Positions 1 through 7,428 of a stretch of DNA of 15,658 bases are shown one piece after another; within the stretch, counting starts at the first letter, position 1, and each line of letters begins with the position of its first letter. The translations under genes were made by a program, and so were the position numbers. A model generated the notes under the pieces. It was not told where the DNA came from and searched no databases. It was given only the letters and a program-made list of their open reading frames with translations. Source of the DNA: Bacteroidales bacterium (GTDB lineage Bacteria; Bacteroidota; Bacteroidia; Bacteroidales; JAADGE01); contig JAOZMN010000027.1 in NCBI GenBank assembly GCA_029934265.1, positions 1 through 15,658 of the forward strand, given 5' to 3'.

Positions 1-128
1 TTGACATTGGCAAAGCACTTAATTCCGGAGCATATTTAAGCGGTTTGGAGCGTACTCGAATAGGAGATTACTGCGTTAAAGATGCAATAACCGTAAAAGA
101 ATTTGAAAATAATATTATAAATAATTAA
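1..128 (+). CDS. truB: tRNA pseudouridine(55) synthase TruB, C-terminal end only
   Basis: The reading frame is open from base 3 and ends at TAA 126-128, giving the last 41 residues of a protein whose start lies before the window. The segment LNSGAYLSGLERTRIGDY matches the conserved C-terminal stretch of TruB, where family members read roughly GAYL..L.RTRIG followed by a short acidic tail. TruB makes pseudouridine 55 in the T-loop of tRNAs. The catalytic Asp is outside the window, so the call rests on the C-terminal block and on the neighbour: truB directly before queA is a common arrangement in Bacteroidota. Only 14 nt separate the two genes, which suggests co-transcription. Confidence 0.85.
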   Translation, partial: DIGKALNSGAYLSGLERTRIGDYCVKDAITVKEFENNIINN

Positions 129-142
129 CTACTCTATATAAA

Positions 143-1192
143 ATGAAACTTTCACAATTTAATTTTGAATTACCACCGGAATTTCTGGCAAAACATCCTG
201 CCAAAAACAGAGACGATTCCAGATTGATGGTATTGGACAGAAAAAAAAATAAAATATATCATAAAGTATTTAAAGATATTATAAATTACTTTAAAGAAGA
301 TGATGTTTTTATATTTAATAATACAAAAGTTTTTCCGGCTCGTTTGTTTGGATATAAAGAAAAAACTGGAGCAAGAATTGAAGTGTTTTTGTTAAGAGAA
401 TTAAACAGAAGTCAATTATTGTGGGACGTACTTGTGGACCCTGCTCGAAAAATACGAATAGGAAATAAACTTTTTTTCGGTGAAAATGAGATACTTGTTG
501 CCGAAGTTATAGATAATACAACTTCACGAGGCAGAACTTTACGCTTTTTGTATGATGGTGAGTATGAGGATTTTAAGAAAACATTAGATGAACTCGGAGA
601 AACTCCTTTGCCCAAATTCATGGATAGAACTCCTACTTTGGAAGATGACGAAAGATACCAAACTATCTATGCAAAAGAAGAGGGAGCAGTTGCCGCACCA
701 TCTGCGGGAATGCACTTTAGCAAACATCTTTTGAAAAGATTTGACATAAAAGGAATAAAACAAGCTGAAATTACATTACACGTAGGTTTGGGGAATTTCA
801 GAGGCGTAGATGTCGAGGATTTGAGCAAGCATAAAATGGATTCCGAACAAATATTTATCGGACAAGAAACGGTTGATGTTGTAAATACGGCAAAAGCCGG
901 AAAGAAAAAAATTTGTGCAGTAGGAACAACGGTAGTAAGAACTCTTGAAAGTTCAGTCTCGACCCAACGAACTTTAAAAACATTTGAAGGTTGGACAAAT
1001 CTGTTTTTATTTCCGCCTCACGATTTTAAAATACCCGATGCAATGATAACAAATTTTCATCTTCCTTTATCGACACCGTTAATGACAGCAACAGCATTCG
1101 CCGGATATAATTTTATGTTCGAGGCTTATGAAAAAGCAATTAAAGAGGGATATAAATTCGGAGCTTACGGTGATGCAATGTTGATAATTTAA
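143..1192 (+). CDS. queA: S-adenosylmethionine:tRNA ribosyltransferase-isomerase QueA
   Basis: QueA transfers and isomerises the ribosyl part of SAM onto 7-aminomethyl-7-deazaguanine in tRNA, forming epoxyqueuosine, the penultimate step of queuosine synthesis. The protein is 349 residues, normal for the family. Visible family blocks are FNFELPPEFLAKHPA at 6-20, the RDDSRLMVLDR segment at 23-33, NNTKVFPARLFG at 59-70, GAVAAPSAGMHF at 181-192, HVGLGNFR near 213-220, GTTVVRTLES at 261-270, TNFHLPLSTPL at 303-313 and the C-terminal YGDAMLI. No block is missing. The ATG at 143 sits 14 nt after truB and starts at the expected N-terminus. queD, for an early step of the same pathway, lies about 600 bp downstream on the same strand. 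Confidence 0.96.
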   Translation: MKLSQFNFELPPEFLAKHPAKNRDDSRLMVLDRKKNKIYHKVFKDIINYFKEDDVFIFNNTKVFPARLFGYKEKTGARIEVFLLRELNRSQLLWDVLVDPARKIRIGNKLFFGENEILVAEVIDNTTSRGRTLRFLYDGEYEDFKKTLDELGETPLPKFMDRTPTLEDDERYQTIYAKEEGAVAAPSAGMHFSKHLLKRFDIKGIKQAEITLHVGLGNFRGVDVEDLSKHKMDSEQIFIGQETVDVVNTAKAGKKKICAVGTTVVRTLESSVSTQRTLKTFEGWTNLFLFPPHDFKIPDAMITNFHLPLSTPLMTATAFAGYNFMFEAYEKAIKEGYKFGAYGDAMLII

Positions 1193-1211
1193 AATTTTAT
1201 ATAGGACTTAC

Positions 1212-1241
1212 TTTATTTTAATATAAAAATATGTAGATTTG
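1212..1241 (+). promoter_or_regulatory. Probable Bacteroidota-type promoter before the ArsR gene
   Basis: TAGATTTG at 1234-1241 matches the Bacteroidota -7 consensus TAnnTTTG and is followed by C, as is usual. A TTT at 1212-1214 lies 19 nt upstream, where the -33 element is expected. Transcription would start near 1248, about 95 nt before the GTG start of the regulator, and the leader would contain the palindrome at 1286-1300. The -7 box is a full match and the -33 element is weak. Confidence 0.5.
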
Positions 1242-1285
1242 CAGATGTAAGTGTACTGCTACAAAGTTTTTTTTGTTTTATTAAA

Positions 1286-1300
1286 AAGGTCGAAGATCTT
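1286..1300. repeat. Short palindrome AAGGTC-GAA-GATCTT (family copy 1)
   Basis: Six-base arms around a GAA loop, with one arm position that pairs only as G-U in RNA. It is one of four related palindromes in this window that share AGGTC/GACCT arms and a three-base loop (others at 1740-1752, 6086-6099 and 13459-13471). It lies in the presumed leader of the ArsR gene, so a hairpin in that mRNA is possible. Confidence 0.5.
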
Positions 1301-1343
1301 ACAATCGATAAAATTTAATCATCGGTAATAAAAATATATACTC

Positions 1344-1640
1344 GTGAAAATTAAAGAACTTAGTTCCGAACAATTAAATGCGGCGGCAAGCATGCTTAAA
1401 GCAATTTCGCACCCGATGCGACTTGCAATATTAAATTTTCTTGATGAAGGTAAAGAGCTTACTGTTACCGAAATAAGAGAATTGTTGAAAATAGAGCAAT
1501 CCACAACATCGCACCATTTGGGAATACTTAAAGACAGGGGGGTGCTTTTATCGAGAAGAAAAGGTAAAAATACATTTTATACGCTGAAACATCAAAGTCT
1601 GAATAATATAATCGAGTGTATTAGTCATTGTACTGTATAA
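1344..1640 (+). CDS. ArsR-type winged-helix transcriptional regulator
   Basis: A 98-residue protein with the layout of the ArsR/SmtB family. MLKAISHPMRLAILNFL (17-33) is the usual first helix block, TVTEIRELLKIEQSTTSHHLG (40-60) covers the helix-turn-helix with its recognition helix, and the beta wing RRKGKNTFYTL is at 71-81. The classic metal-binding ELCVCDL motif of the third helix is absent (here VTEIRELLKI). Two cysteines occur near the C-terminus, Cys92 and Cys96, but that alone does not show metal or redox sensing. The start is GTG at 1344; the next in-frame ATG is at 1392 (Met17), which would cut into the first helix. The target is unknown. It lies between queA and queD, with separate gaps on both sides and its own likely promoter, so it need not regulate queuosine genes. 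Confidence 0.85.
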   Translation: MKIKELSSEQLNAAASMLKAISHPMRLAILNFLDEGKELTVTEIRELLKIEQSTTSHHLGILKDRGVLLSRRKGKNTFYTLKHQSLNNIIECISHCTV

Positions 1641-1809
1641 TAAGTATTATAAGGTATATTATAAAAGTATTTCGACATTTATTTAAGATAACTTCTTGAT
1701 TAAAAGAATTTTACACGAGGGCATAGCAACATTAAAAAGAGGTCTGAGACCTTAAAGTCGTTATCTTGTTTTAAAATAGTTATCTCAAACTATTACATTT
1801 TACAGTATT
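1641..1809. other. Gap between the ArsR gene and queD
   Basis: This 169-bp gap contains no ATG-initiated ORF. It holds the palindrome at 1740-1752, flanked by an 8-base inverted pair, AAGATAAC at 1685-1692 and GTTATCTT at 1760-1767, which could be chance. No full TAnnTTTG box is present. TACATTTT shortly before queD is the closest match and lacks the final G, so I do not call a promoter for queD. Confidence 0.4.
1740..1752. repeat. Short palindrome AGGTC-TGA-GACCT (family copy 2)
   Basis: A perfect 5-bp stem with a TGA loop, 57 bp before the queD start. The arms are identical to those of the copy at 13459-13471, and the loop is identical to that of the 6086-6099 copy read on the minus strand. 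No T-run follows on either strand, so it does not look like an intrinsic terminator. Confidence 0.55.
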
Positions 1810-2256
1810 ATGAGCATAGTAAGAGTTACAAAAGAATTTAGTTTTGAAGCTGCACACGCATTGTGGAATTACAATGGAAAATGTAAGAATTTGCACGGTC
1901 ATTCATATAAATTGTCGGTTACCGTAAAAGGTAAAGTTAAAGATAATCCGAACGACCCTAAAACCGGAATGCTTATAGATTTCGGCGACCTGAAAAAAAT
2001 TGTAACAGACAGTATTGTTGATGTATTTGACCATGCGGTAATAATAAATAAATCAGCTTCCTATGGAAAATTTAAAGAAAGCCTTGAAATTTTTGACAGA
2101 CTTATAATTACTGATTATCAACCGACTTGCGAAAATATGGTTGTAGATTTTGCAGACAGAATTTCTCGAAAATTAGAACCTGAAGTAAAATTATACAGCG
2201 TAAAATTGCACGAAACCGCAAATTCTTATGGCGAGTGGTATGCTGAAGATAATTAA
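1810..2256 (+). CDS. queD: 6-carboxytetrahydropterin synthase QueD (PTPS family)
   Basis: QueD converts dihydroneopterin triphosphate to 6-carboxytetrahydropterin, an early step in the 7-deazaguanine pathway that leads to preQ0 and queuosine. The 148-residue protein has the expected residues: zinc ligands His16 (in SFEAAHAL), His29 and His31 (in CKNLHGHSY), the catalytic Cys25, the substrate-site segment GMLIDFGDLK at 53-62, Asp74-His75 and His134-Glu135 (VKLHET). The PT.EN motif appears as PTCENMV. It is longer than minimal QueD proteins because of an extra stretch around residues 82-103. Some PTPS homologues serve other pterin pathways, but queA nearby and the CxxxHGH motif favour QueD. Its stop codon overlaps the stop of the convergent methyltransferase gene by 4 bp, leaving no room for a terminator. 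Confidence 0.92.
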   Translation: MSIVRVTKEFSFEAAHALWNYNGKCKNLHGHSYKLSVTVKGKVKDNPNDPKTGMLIDFGDLKKIVTDSIVDVFDHAVIINKSASYGKFKESLEIFDRLIITDYQPTCENMVVDFADRISRKLEPEVKLYSVKLHETANSYGEWYAEDN

Positions 2257-3014
2257 TATCTGTTTGTAACCTTAGAAATCTTTTTTTCTGCTATTACAAA
2301 TACCGAGCTGCCAAGCGGAAAATTTAATCCTATAGAAATCAATAAATTTTCAATTTTCATAATAAGATTCATGAAATTATTAATAAATTTCGGTAATTCT
2401 TTCAAATCCGATTCTATTTTATCGTCTTTGGTAATTTTTTCTATATTTTTTTTCAAAAGAAGCACAAAAAACATAAACGGAAAGCGATAAGTTGAGCGTT
2501 TAATCGTAAAACCTGTTTTTCTAAGTTGAGAATTGATTTTTTTTCGAGTATAACGTTTATCCACAAAAACAGCCCTATCGTGTTTGCGACTTAACAGCCT
2601 GAAAGCCGGAAGATTAAGTATTAAATATCCACCTTTATTTAAGGCATCGTAAAAGTTTCGGATAACGGCATCATCATCGGAAACTCCGGTGCAACAAATA
2701 ACATCGGCACTTATAATATAATCAAACTTTTCGCCGGTATTTTTCCAAGTATTCAAATCGGCACAACTTATATTTTTTAAGTTTCTTTTTAAAGAATATT
2801 TAACTGCTTCTTGTTCATAATCAATGCCTTCTGTATATCCGTATTTTTGTAAGACTTCTAAGGTTCTGCCGGTCCCACAACCTGCATCAAATATTCTCGG
2901 ATTTTCTTTTTTTTTCGTTTTACGAACAAAAAAATCAATAATTTTATGAAGTGAAACATACCACCAATAAGTATTTTCAGCTTCAAACATATTTTGATAT
3001 TCAGATTTTATCAT
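2253..3014 (-). CDS. Class I SAM-dependent methyltransferase, substrate unknown
   Basis: A 253-residue protein with a Rossmann-type methyltransferase core. Motif I is IFDAGCGTG at 41-49, the acidic residue after strand 2 is probably Asp65 (GIDYEQEAV), motif II/post-I is FDYIISADVICCTG at 97-110, and the NKGGYLILNLPAF segment at 126-138 corresponds to motif III. An N-terminal ENTYWWY block is common in the Methyltransf_11/23-type enzymes found beside polyprenol-sugar genes. The C-terminal third carries hydrophobic, partly basic stretches (RFPFMFFVLLLKK at 177-189) that could lie on the membrane. It is last in a minus-strand group after the large oxidoreductase (68-nt gap) and the WecA-type transferase. 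That context hints at lipid or glycan work, but the substrate cannot be read from the sequence. Confidence 0.85.
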   Translation of the reverse strand: MIKSEYQNMFEAENTYWWYVSLHKIIDFFVRKTKKKENPRIFDAGCGTGRTLEVLQKYGYTEGIDYEQEAVKYSLKRNLKNISCADLNTWKNTGEKFDYIISADVICCTGVSDDDAVIRNFYDALNKGGYLILNLPAFRLLSRKHDRAVFVDKRYTRKKINSQLRKTGFTIKRSTYRFPFMFFVLLLKKNIEKITKDDKIESDLKELPKFINNFMNLIMKIENLLISIGLNFPLGSSVFVIAEKKISKVTNRY

Positions 3015-3041
3015 ATTGAATTATTTTTTTGTATAGTGGAA

Positions 3042-3082
3042 CTTTTCAAGCTCTCAATTTTTCAATTTCAAAACTTCACAAT
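3042..3082. repeat. Degenerate TTGAAAATT-like low-complexity spacer
   Basis: Read on the minus strand, the gap between the oxidoreductase stop and the methyltransferase start is an irregular series of TTGAAA/ATTGA units about 7-9 bases apart. It looks like a decayed short tandem repeat. No promoter or hairpin is apparent. Confidence 0.3.
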
Positions 3083-6073
3083 TTAATATATCATTGCGTC
3101 GAATAAAATTTCTATCGGGTGCAATGCCTTCTTTGCTGTACCGTCTTCAATTTGACATCTGCAACTCGTGCCGTTTGCTGCTATGACAGTATCTTTATGT
3201 GTTTTTCTTACGGCAGGAAACAATACAAGTTCTCCTATTTTCATAGAGGTTTCGTAATGCTCTTTTTCGTATCCGAAAGCTCCTGCCATACCGCAACAAC
3301 CTGAAGGAATTTCTTCTACATTATAATTTTCCGGAAACGAAAGTATAAATTTTGTAGCTTCTGTTGAGGCTGTTGCTTTTTGTTGGCAATGTCCGTGCAG
3401 TTTTATGTTTAATTTTTCTTTTGTGAAATTTTCTTTTGAAATTCGTCCGGCTTTTATTTCTTTTTCGATAAATTCTTCTATCATAAAAGTATTTCGGGAA
3501 ATTTTTAAAGCATTTTTTCCGTTTTCGGAATTTTTATTGAAAAAATCCAAATATTCATCTCTGAAAGTAAGTATTGCCGAAGGTTCTATCCCTATTAAAA
3601 GATTTTCTTTGTTAATTATATTTTTTAAAAGATTGATATTTTTTTCTGCAATTTTTTTTGCTTTTTTTACTAACCCTTTAGATAAATAAGTCCTTCCACT
3701 TTCCGAAATGTCGGGAATAATAACTTTGTATCCTAATTTATTCAGTAAAATTATGGTTTTTATACCTATATCCGGCTCGTTGAAATTTATAAATTCATCT
3801 GCAAATAAATACAAATTTTGATATGTGTTTATGTGGTTTTGTTTTTTTTGTTGTAATTTTTTATAATAATGTTTTAGTGTTTTTCTGTGTAATTTTGGTA
3901 ATTTTCTTTTTGTACTGAAACCTATAATTTTTAATATTAATTTTGAAAAAAGATTGTTTTGAGTGAAAAAATTATTAATTCCGGCAAAATTCGATAAAAA
4001 TGAATTTATTTTTGTTATATTTGCTATCAGCTTTGTCCTTATCGGAATAGTATTATTTTCGTAATATTGTTGTAAAAATTCCGCTTTAAGTTTTGTAATA
4101 TCCACGCCTGCCGGACATTCAGATTTGCAGGCTTTGCACGAAAGACAGAGGTCGAGAATTTGATAAAGTTCTTTGTTGTCAAAAGGATTTTTTGCCGAAG
4201 ATAAAATTTCACGCAACATATTTGCTCTTGCTCTTGGGGTGAATTTTTCATCTTTGAGTGCCATATAGGTCGGACACATTGTTCCGCCGATAATTGCGGA
4301 TTTCCTGCAATCCGCCGAACCGTTACATTTTTCGGAAGCTCTTATAATTCCGTCTTCCGCCGAAAAATCGAAAGTTGTTTCTATGTTTTTTGTTTCCTTA
4401 CCGGGAATATAACGTAAATTACTGTTCATCGCCGGCGTGTCGATAATTTTACCCGGATTAAAGATGTTTTTTTTGTCCCAAGTTTGCTTTATATCTTCAA
4501 AAACGGAATATAATTCTTCACCGTACATCAGTTTTAAAAATTCACCTCTTAAACGACCGTCTCCGTGTTCTCCGCTTAAAGAACCTCCGTATTTTTTAAC
4601 GAGAGTTGCAGTATCTTTTGCCAATTTTCTGAAAAGAATTACGTCTTTTTCGTTTTTCAAGTTAAGTATCGGACGCAAATGCAGTTCGCCGGTTGCTATG
4701 TGTGCATGGTAAACACAAGTCAATCCGTATGATTTTATCAGTTGTGAAAATTCAGCTGTATAGTCGGGTAATTTTTCCGTATTTATTGCCGTATCTTCGG
4801 TTACGCTTACCGGCTTGGCATCGCCTTTCATATTGGAAAGCACACCGAGTCCGGCTTTTCTCAAATTCCAAACTTTTTGAATATTATCACCGAAAATTAG
4901 AGGAAAAGCATATCCGTATCCTGCTTTTTTCATTTCTGTTTCGAGATTATCGGCTTTTCGAGTAATAGCTTCTTTTTGATTTTCTGCAAATTCGATTATT
5001 AAAATTGCTTCCGGCTCACCTTCTATAAAAAAACGATTTTTTTGTAATGAAATATTATTTTTTGTTAATTCAAGTATTGTTTTATCGGAAAGTTCGATTG
5101 CTGTAGGATTGTATTTTAATGCTATTAAGTTTGCTTTAAAAGCGTGTTTCAAATTGGAAAAATGAACTACAAGCAATGCTTTTTCGGGCGGTAAAAGCGG
5201 GACAAGATTTAGTGTAATTTCGGTAGTAAATGCAAGTGTTCCCTCCGAACCGGCAAGTAATTTACTGAAATTAAAATTTTTAATATTTACTTTTGTTTGA
5301 ATATCAAATTTGTTTTTTCTTTCGGTATTGAAAAAAAAGTTGTTATTAAAAATTTTGTTGTCCGATAAGATGTCGAGTGCATATCCTGTATTTCGGCGGG
5401 GGATATTTTTATCCGGATATTCTTTTTTTATTTTTTCAATAATATTTTTATCGGATAATATTTTATTAATATTCCGGTATATTTTATTTTCGAGCTTATC
5501 GCCTTTGCATTTATTTTCAAATTCCTGTTTGTTTATTTCTTTAAATTCGACTTCTTCTTCCGAACTTAATATTGTTTTTATGCTTATTGTGTGTTCTCGT
5601 GTGCTTCCGTGTACAAGCGAGTGCAAACCACAGGCATTATTTCCGAGCATTCCGCCTATGGTACAGCGATTTGCAGATGACGTTTCCGGTCCGAACTGTA
5701 ATTTATACTTCAATAATTTTTTATTAAGTTCGCTTAAAATAACTCCGGGTTGTACTATTGCAATATTTTTTTCGGGATATATTTTTATTATTTTGTTCAT
5801 GTATTTTGATACATCAACTATAATTCCGTTTCCTGTTACTTGTCCGGCAAGCGAAGTTCCCGCACCTCTCGGAACTAAGGATAGCTTATTTTGTTTGACA
5901 AAATAAATAAGTTTTTTGATGTCTGTCTTATTTTTCGGAAAGGCTACGGCTGTCGGTTTTTCTTTATAAGCCGACGCATCGGTTGAGTATATTGTGCGAT
6001 AAGTTTCATCAAAAAATAGTTCGCCGTCAAGTGAATTATTTAAGTCGGAAAGTTTATTTTGTAATTTGGACAT
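3083..6073 (-). CDS. FAD-binding and Fe-S-binding oxidoreductase, YdiJ / D-lactate dehydrogenase type
   Basis: A 996-residue fusion. The N-terminal half is an FAD-linked oxidase: FAD-binding PRGAGTSLAGQ at 68-78, GGMLGNNACG at 140-149, GSEGTLA at 275-281, HAHIATGELH at 456-465, GEHGDG at 501-506 and NPGK at 539-542. The C-terminal half resembles a GlpC/LldE-type electron-transfer unit. Its cysteines are Cys583, Cys589, Cys600 (CP), then C643xxC646xxC649xxxC653P, and a cysteine-rich domain with GHCQ (896), GCCG (926-927) and CRC (971-973). Length and order match E. coli YdiJ, a D-2-hydroxyglutarate dehydrogenase of about 1,018 residues; D-lactate is another substrate of such fusions. Electrons probably pass from FAD through the Fe-S clusters to a quinone or other acceptor. 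No cofactor motif is missing. The inserts at about 185-265 and 660-760 are Lys/Asn-rich. The large plus-strand frames inside it are antisense shadows. Confidence 0.9.
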   Translation of the reverse strand: MSKLQNKLSDLNNSLDGELFFDETYRTIYSTDASAYKEKPTAVAFPKNKTDIKKLIYFVKQNKLSLVPRGAGTSLAGQVTGNGIIVDVSKYMNKIIKIYPEKNIAIVQPGVILSELNKKLLKYKLQFGPETSSANRCTIGGMLGNNACGLHSLVHGSTREHTISIKTILSSEEEVEFKEINKQEFENKCKGDKLENKIYRNINKILSDKNIIEKIKKEYPDKNIPRRNTGYALDILSDNKIFNNNFFFNTERKNKFDIQTKVNIKNFNFSKLLAGSEGTLAFTTEITLNLVPLLPPEKALLVVHFSNLKHAFKANLIALKYNPTAIELSDKTILELTKNNISLQKNRFFIEGEPEAILIIEFAENQKEAITRKADNLETEMKKAGYGYAFPLIFGDNIQKVWNLRKAGLGVLSNMKGDAKPVSVTEDTAINTEKLPDYTAEFSQLIKSYGLTCVYHAHIATGELHLRPILNLKNEKDVILFRKLAKDTATLVKKYGGSLSGEHGDGRLRGEFLKLMYGEELYSVFEDIKQTWDKKNIFNPGKIIDTPAMNSNLRYIPGKETKNIETTFDFSAEDGIIRASEKCNGSADCRKSAIIGGTMCPTYMALKDEKFTPRARANMLREILSSAKNPFDNKELYQILDLCLSCKACKSECPAGVDITKLKAEFLQQYYENNTIPIRTKLIANITKINSFLSNFAGINNFFTQNNLFSKLILKIIGFSTKRKLPKLHRKTLKHYYKKLQQKKQNHINTYQNLYLFADEFINFNEPDIGIKTIILLNKLGYKVIIPDISESGRTYLSKGLVKKAKKIAEKNINLLKNIINKENLLIGIEPSAILTFRDEYLDFFNKNSENGKNALKISRNTFMIEEFIEKEIKAGRISKENFTKEKLNIKLHGHCQQKATASTEATKFILSFPENYNVEEIPSGCCGMAGAFGYEKEHYETSMKIGELVLFPAVRKTHKDTVIAANGTSCRCQIEDGTAKKALHPIEILFDAMIY

Positions 6074-6085
6074 TTTCAGGATTGT

Positions 6086-6099
6086 AAGGTCTCAGACTT
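6086..6099. repeat. Short palindrome AAGGTC-TCA-GACTT (family copy 3, imperfect)
   Basis: Read on the minus strand it is AAGTC-TGA-GACCTT, with the same TGA loop as the 1740-1752 copy and one arm position reduced to a wobble. It lies 13 bp upstream of the oxidoreductase start codon, where a hairpin in the mRNA could affect translation initiation. Confidence 0.45.
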
Positions 6100-6191
6100 C
6101 TTTAAAGGGATAAAGCTGTGTTTGTAATTAGTTGTTGGAGTGTTTGTTATGCAAGCACTGTGCTGTAAAAACTTATGTTCCGGTATTTATT

Positions 6192-7262
6192 CTAAATTTC
6201 AAATTCTTTTTCTTTTTTCCTTTTAAGAAAGGTCGGGATATAAAAAATTATCATTGCGAGCAGAAAAAGAACAAGCAAAAGAGTGCGTGTTCGCAATATC
6301 TGATTGAGACAAAATGCTAAAATAATGAAAATGACATTTGTAATAATAAGTATAAATGTTGCTTTTTTATGCGTAAGTCCTAAATCGAGTAATTTGTGAT
6401 GTATATGATTTTTGTCCGGTCTGAACATACCTTTACCTGTGCAAAGTCTTATAAACATTACTCTTAAAGTATCAAAAAGTGGTAGAATTAAAATTCCGAA
6501 TGATACTGCCGGAGCTCCCCATATGGATAGTTCAAAATTGTGTTCCGTGTTAATTTGATTAAATTTTATGATTAGAATTGAAATTATCAGTCCGATAATT
6601 AGCGAACCGGTATCACCCATAAAAATTTTTCGCTGATAACTGTATAAATTGAAACGTAAAAATGCCAATAATGCTCCTATCAGACTTAAACTTATGATTG
6701 TAAGTTCGATATGTCCTGTTCTGTAAAACCAATATCCGAGAGTTCCTGTAACGAGCGAGCCTATGCTTGCGGATAGTCCGTCTATACCGTCTATTAAATT
6801 GAAGCCGTTTGTTATTACTATTATCGTGAAAACAGTAAGAGGTATTCCTATATATCTCGGAATGTCGTTAATTCCGAAAAGTCCGTGAATATTAGTTATT
6901 TCAATATCTGTAAACATTATTATTACTGTTGCAGAAAATATTTGTCCGAGAAGTTTTGTCAGTGGGGCAATTACTAAAATGTCATCTTTTATTCCGACAA
7001 AAAATAATATTATAATTCCGGCAATAATATATTTAAGCTCCGGCAAATTGACAAAAATAAGGCTTGATACAGAGAAGCCGGCAAATATGGCAAGTCCGCC
7101 AAGCGTAGGAACTTTATTTGAATGCGATGCTCGCTTCCCGGGTTCGTCGAACAGGTGCTTTATGTTTGCAACTCTTACTATTGACGGTATCGAAATGTAA
7201 GTCATTGCAAATGATGCAACAATAGCAATTATTAATCTAATATTTTCGTTTTCTAATATCAT
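6192..7262 (-). CDS. WecA/TagO/MraY-family undecaprenyl-phosphate sugar-1-phosphate transferase
   Basis: A 356-residue polytopic membrane protein of the prenyl-phosphate glycosyl-1-phosphate transferase family. Conserved elements are PGKRASHSNKVPTLGG at 41-56, the Asp-Asp pair KDD at 92-94, NLIDGIDGL at 155-163, MGDTGS at 215-220, an Asp in LPLFDT (264) and the HIHH motif at 286-289. HIHH and the overall pattern fit the WecA/TagO/RgpG branch, which moves GlcNAc-1-P (or a related sugar) from a UDP-sugar to undecaprenyl phosphate and so starts O-antigen, teichoic-acid-like or capsule chains. It does not fit MraY of peptidoglycan. About ten hydrophobic segments are visible and the C-terminus is basic (LKRKKEKEFEI). 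Which polymer it starts cannot be told, since no other glycan genes follow except perhaps the methyltransferase. Confidence 0.9.
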   Translation of the reverse strand: MILENENIRLIIAIVASFAMTYISIPSIVRVANIKHLFDEPGKRASHSNKVPTLGGLAIFAGFSVSSLIFVNLPELKYIIAGIIILFFVGIKDDILVIAPLTKLLGQIFSATVIIMFTDIEITNIHGLFGINDIPRYIGIPLTVFTIIVITNGFNLIDGIDGLSASIGSLVTGTLGYWFYRTGHIELTIISLSLIGALLAFLRFNLYSYQRKIFMGDTGSLIIGLIISILIIKFNQINTEHNFELSIWGAPAVSFGILILPLFDTLRVMFIRLCTGKGMFRPDKNHIHHKLLDLGLTHKKATFILIITNVIFIILAFCLNQILRTRTLLLVLFLLAMIIFYIPTFLKRKKEKEFEI

Positions 7263-7265
7263 AAA

Positions 7266-7277
7266 GCTCTTCGGAGC
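7266..7277. promoter_or_regulatory. 4-bp hairpin next to the WecA-type gene start
   Basis: GCTC-TTCG-GAGC on the plus strand; in the mRNA (minus strand) it reads GCTC-CGAA-GAGC and ends 3 nt before the ATG. Such a stem could hinder ribosome binding. It is short, so chance is not excluded. Confidence 0.3.
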
Positions 7278-7318
7278 CGGTTTAAATTCATAAGACTAAT
7301 TATATTGTTACTTAGTTG

Positions 7319-7346
7319 CAAAGTTGAAAATTTTGTTTTGATAAAA
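7319..7346 (-). promoter_or_regulatory. Probable promoter of the WecA-type gene
   Basis: The minus strand reads CAACTTTGC at 7326-7318, one mismatch from the common Bacteroidota -7 form TAACTTTGC. A TTTT tract at 7346-7343 lies about 17-18 nt upstream in place of the -33 element. Transcription would begin about 50 nt before the start codon. The same CAACTTTGC sequence occurs before the small ORF/skp group at 14206, which supports the call. Confidence 0.4.
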
Positions 7347-7371
7347 CTATTTTTTTTATCAAATAAGCAAT

Positions 7372-7404
7372 AAAAAAGCATTATCTTTGAGATAATGCTT
7401 TTTT
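7372..7404. terminator. Strong bidirectional intrinsic terminator
   Basis: GCATTATCT (7378-7386), loop TTG, AGATAATGC (7390-7398), flanked by six A before and six T after, which extends the stem to 15 bp and provides a U-run on both strands. It lies 25 bp after the stop codon of the minus-strand Asp-box protein gene and isolates that gene from the WecA-type gene. Confidence 0.92.
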
Positions 7405-7428
7405 ATTAATTCACGTAAAATTTTAAGA

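Noticed and set aside
5310..5906. A 198-codon plus-strand open frame inside the FAD/Fe-S oxidoreductase gene.
   Set aside because: It is antisense to an intact, well-conserved coding region, is full of Phe/Leu/Ser from reversed Lys/Glu/Asn codons, and has no family similarity.
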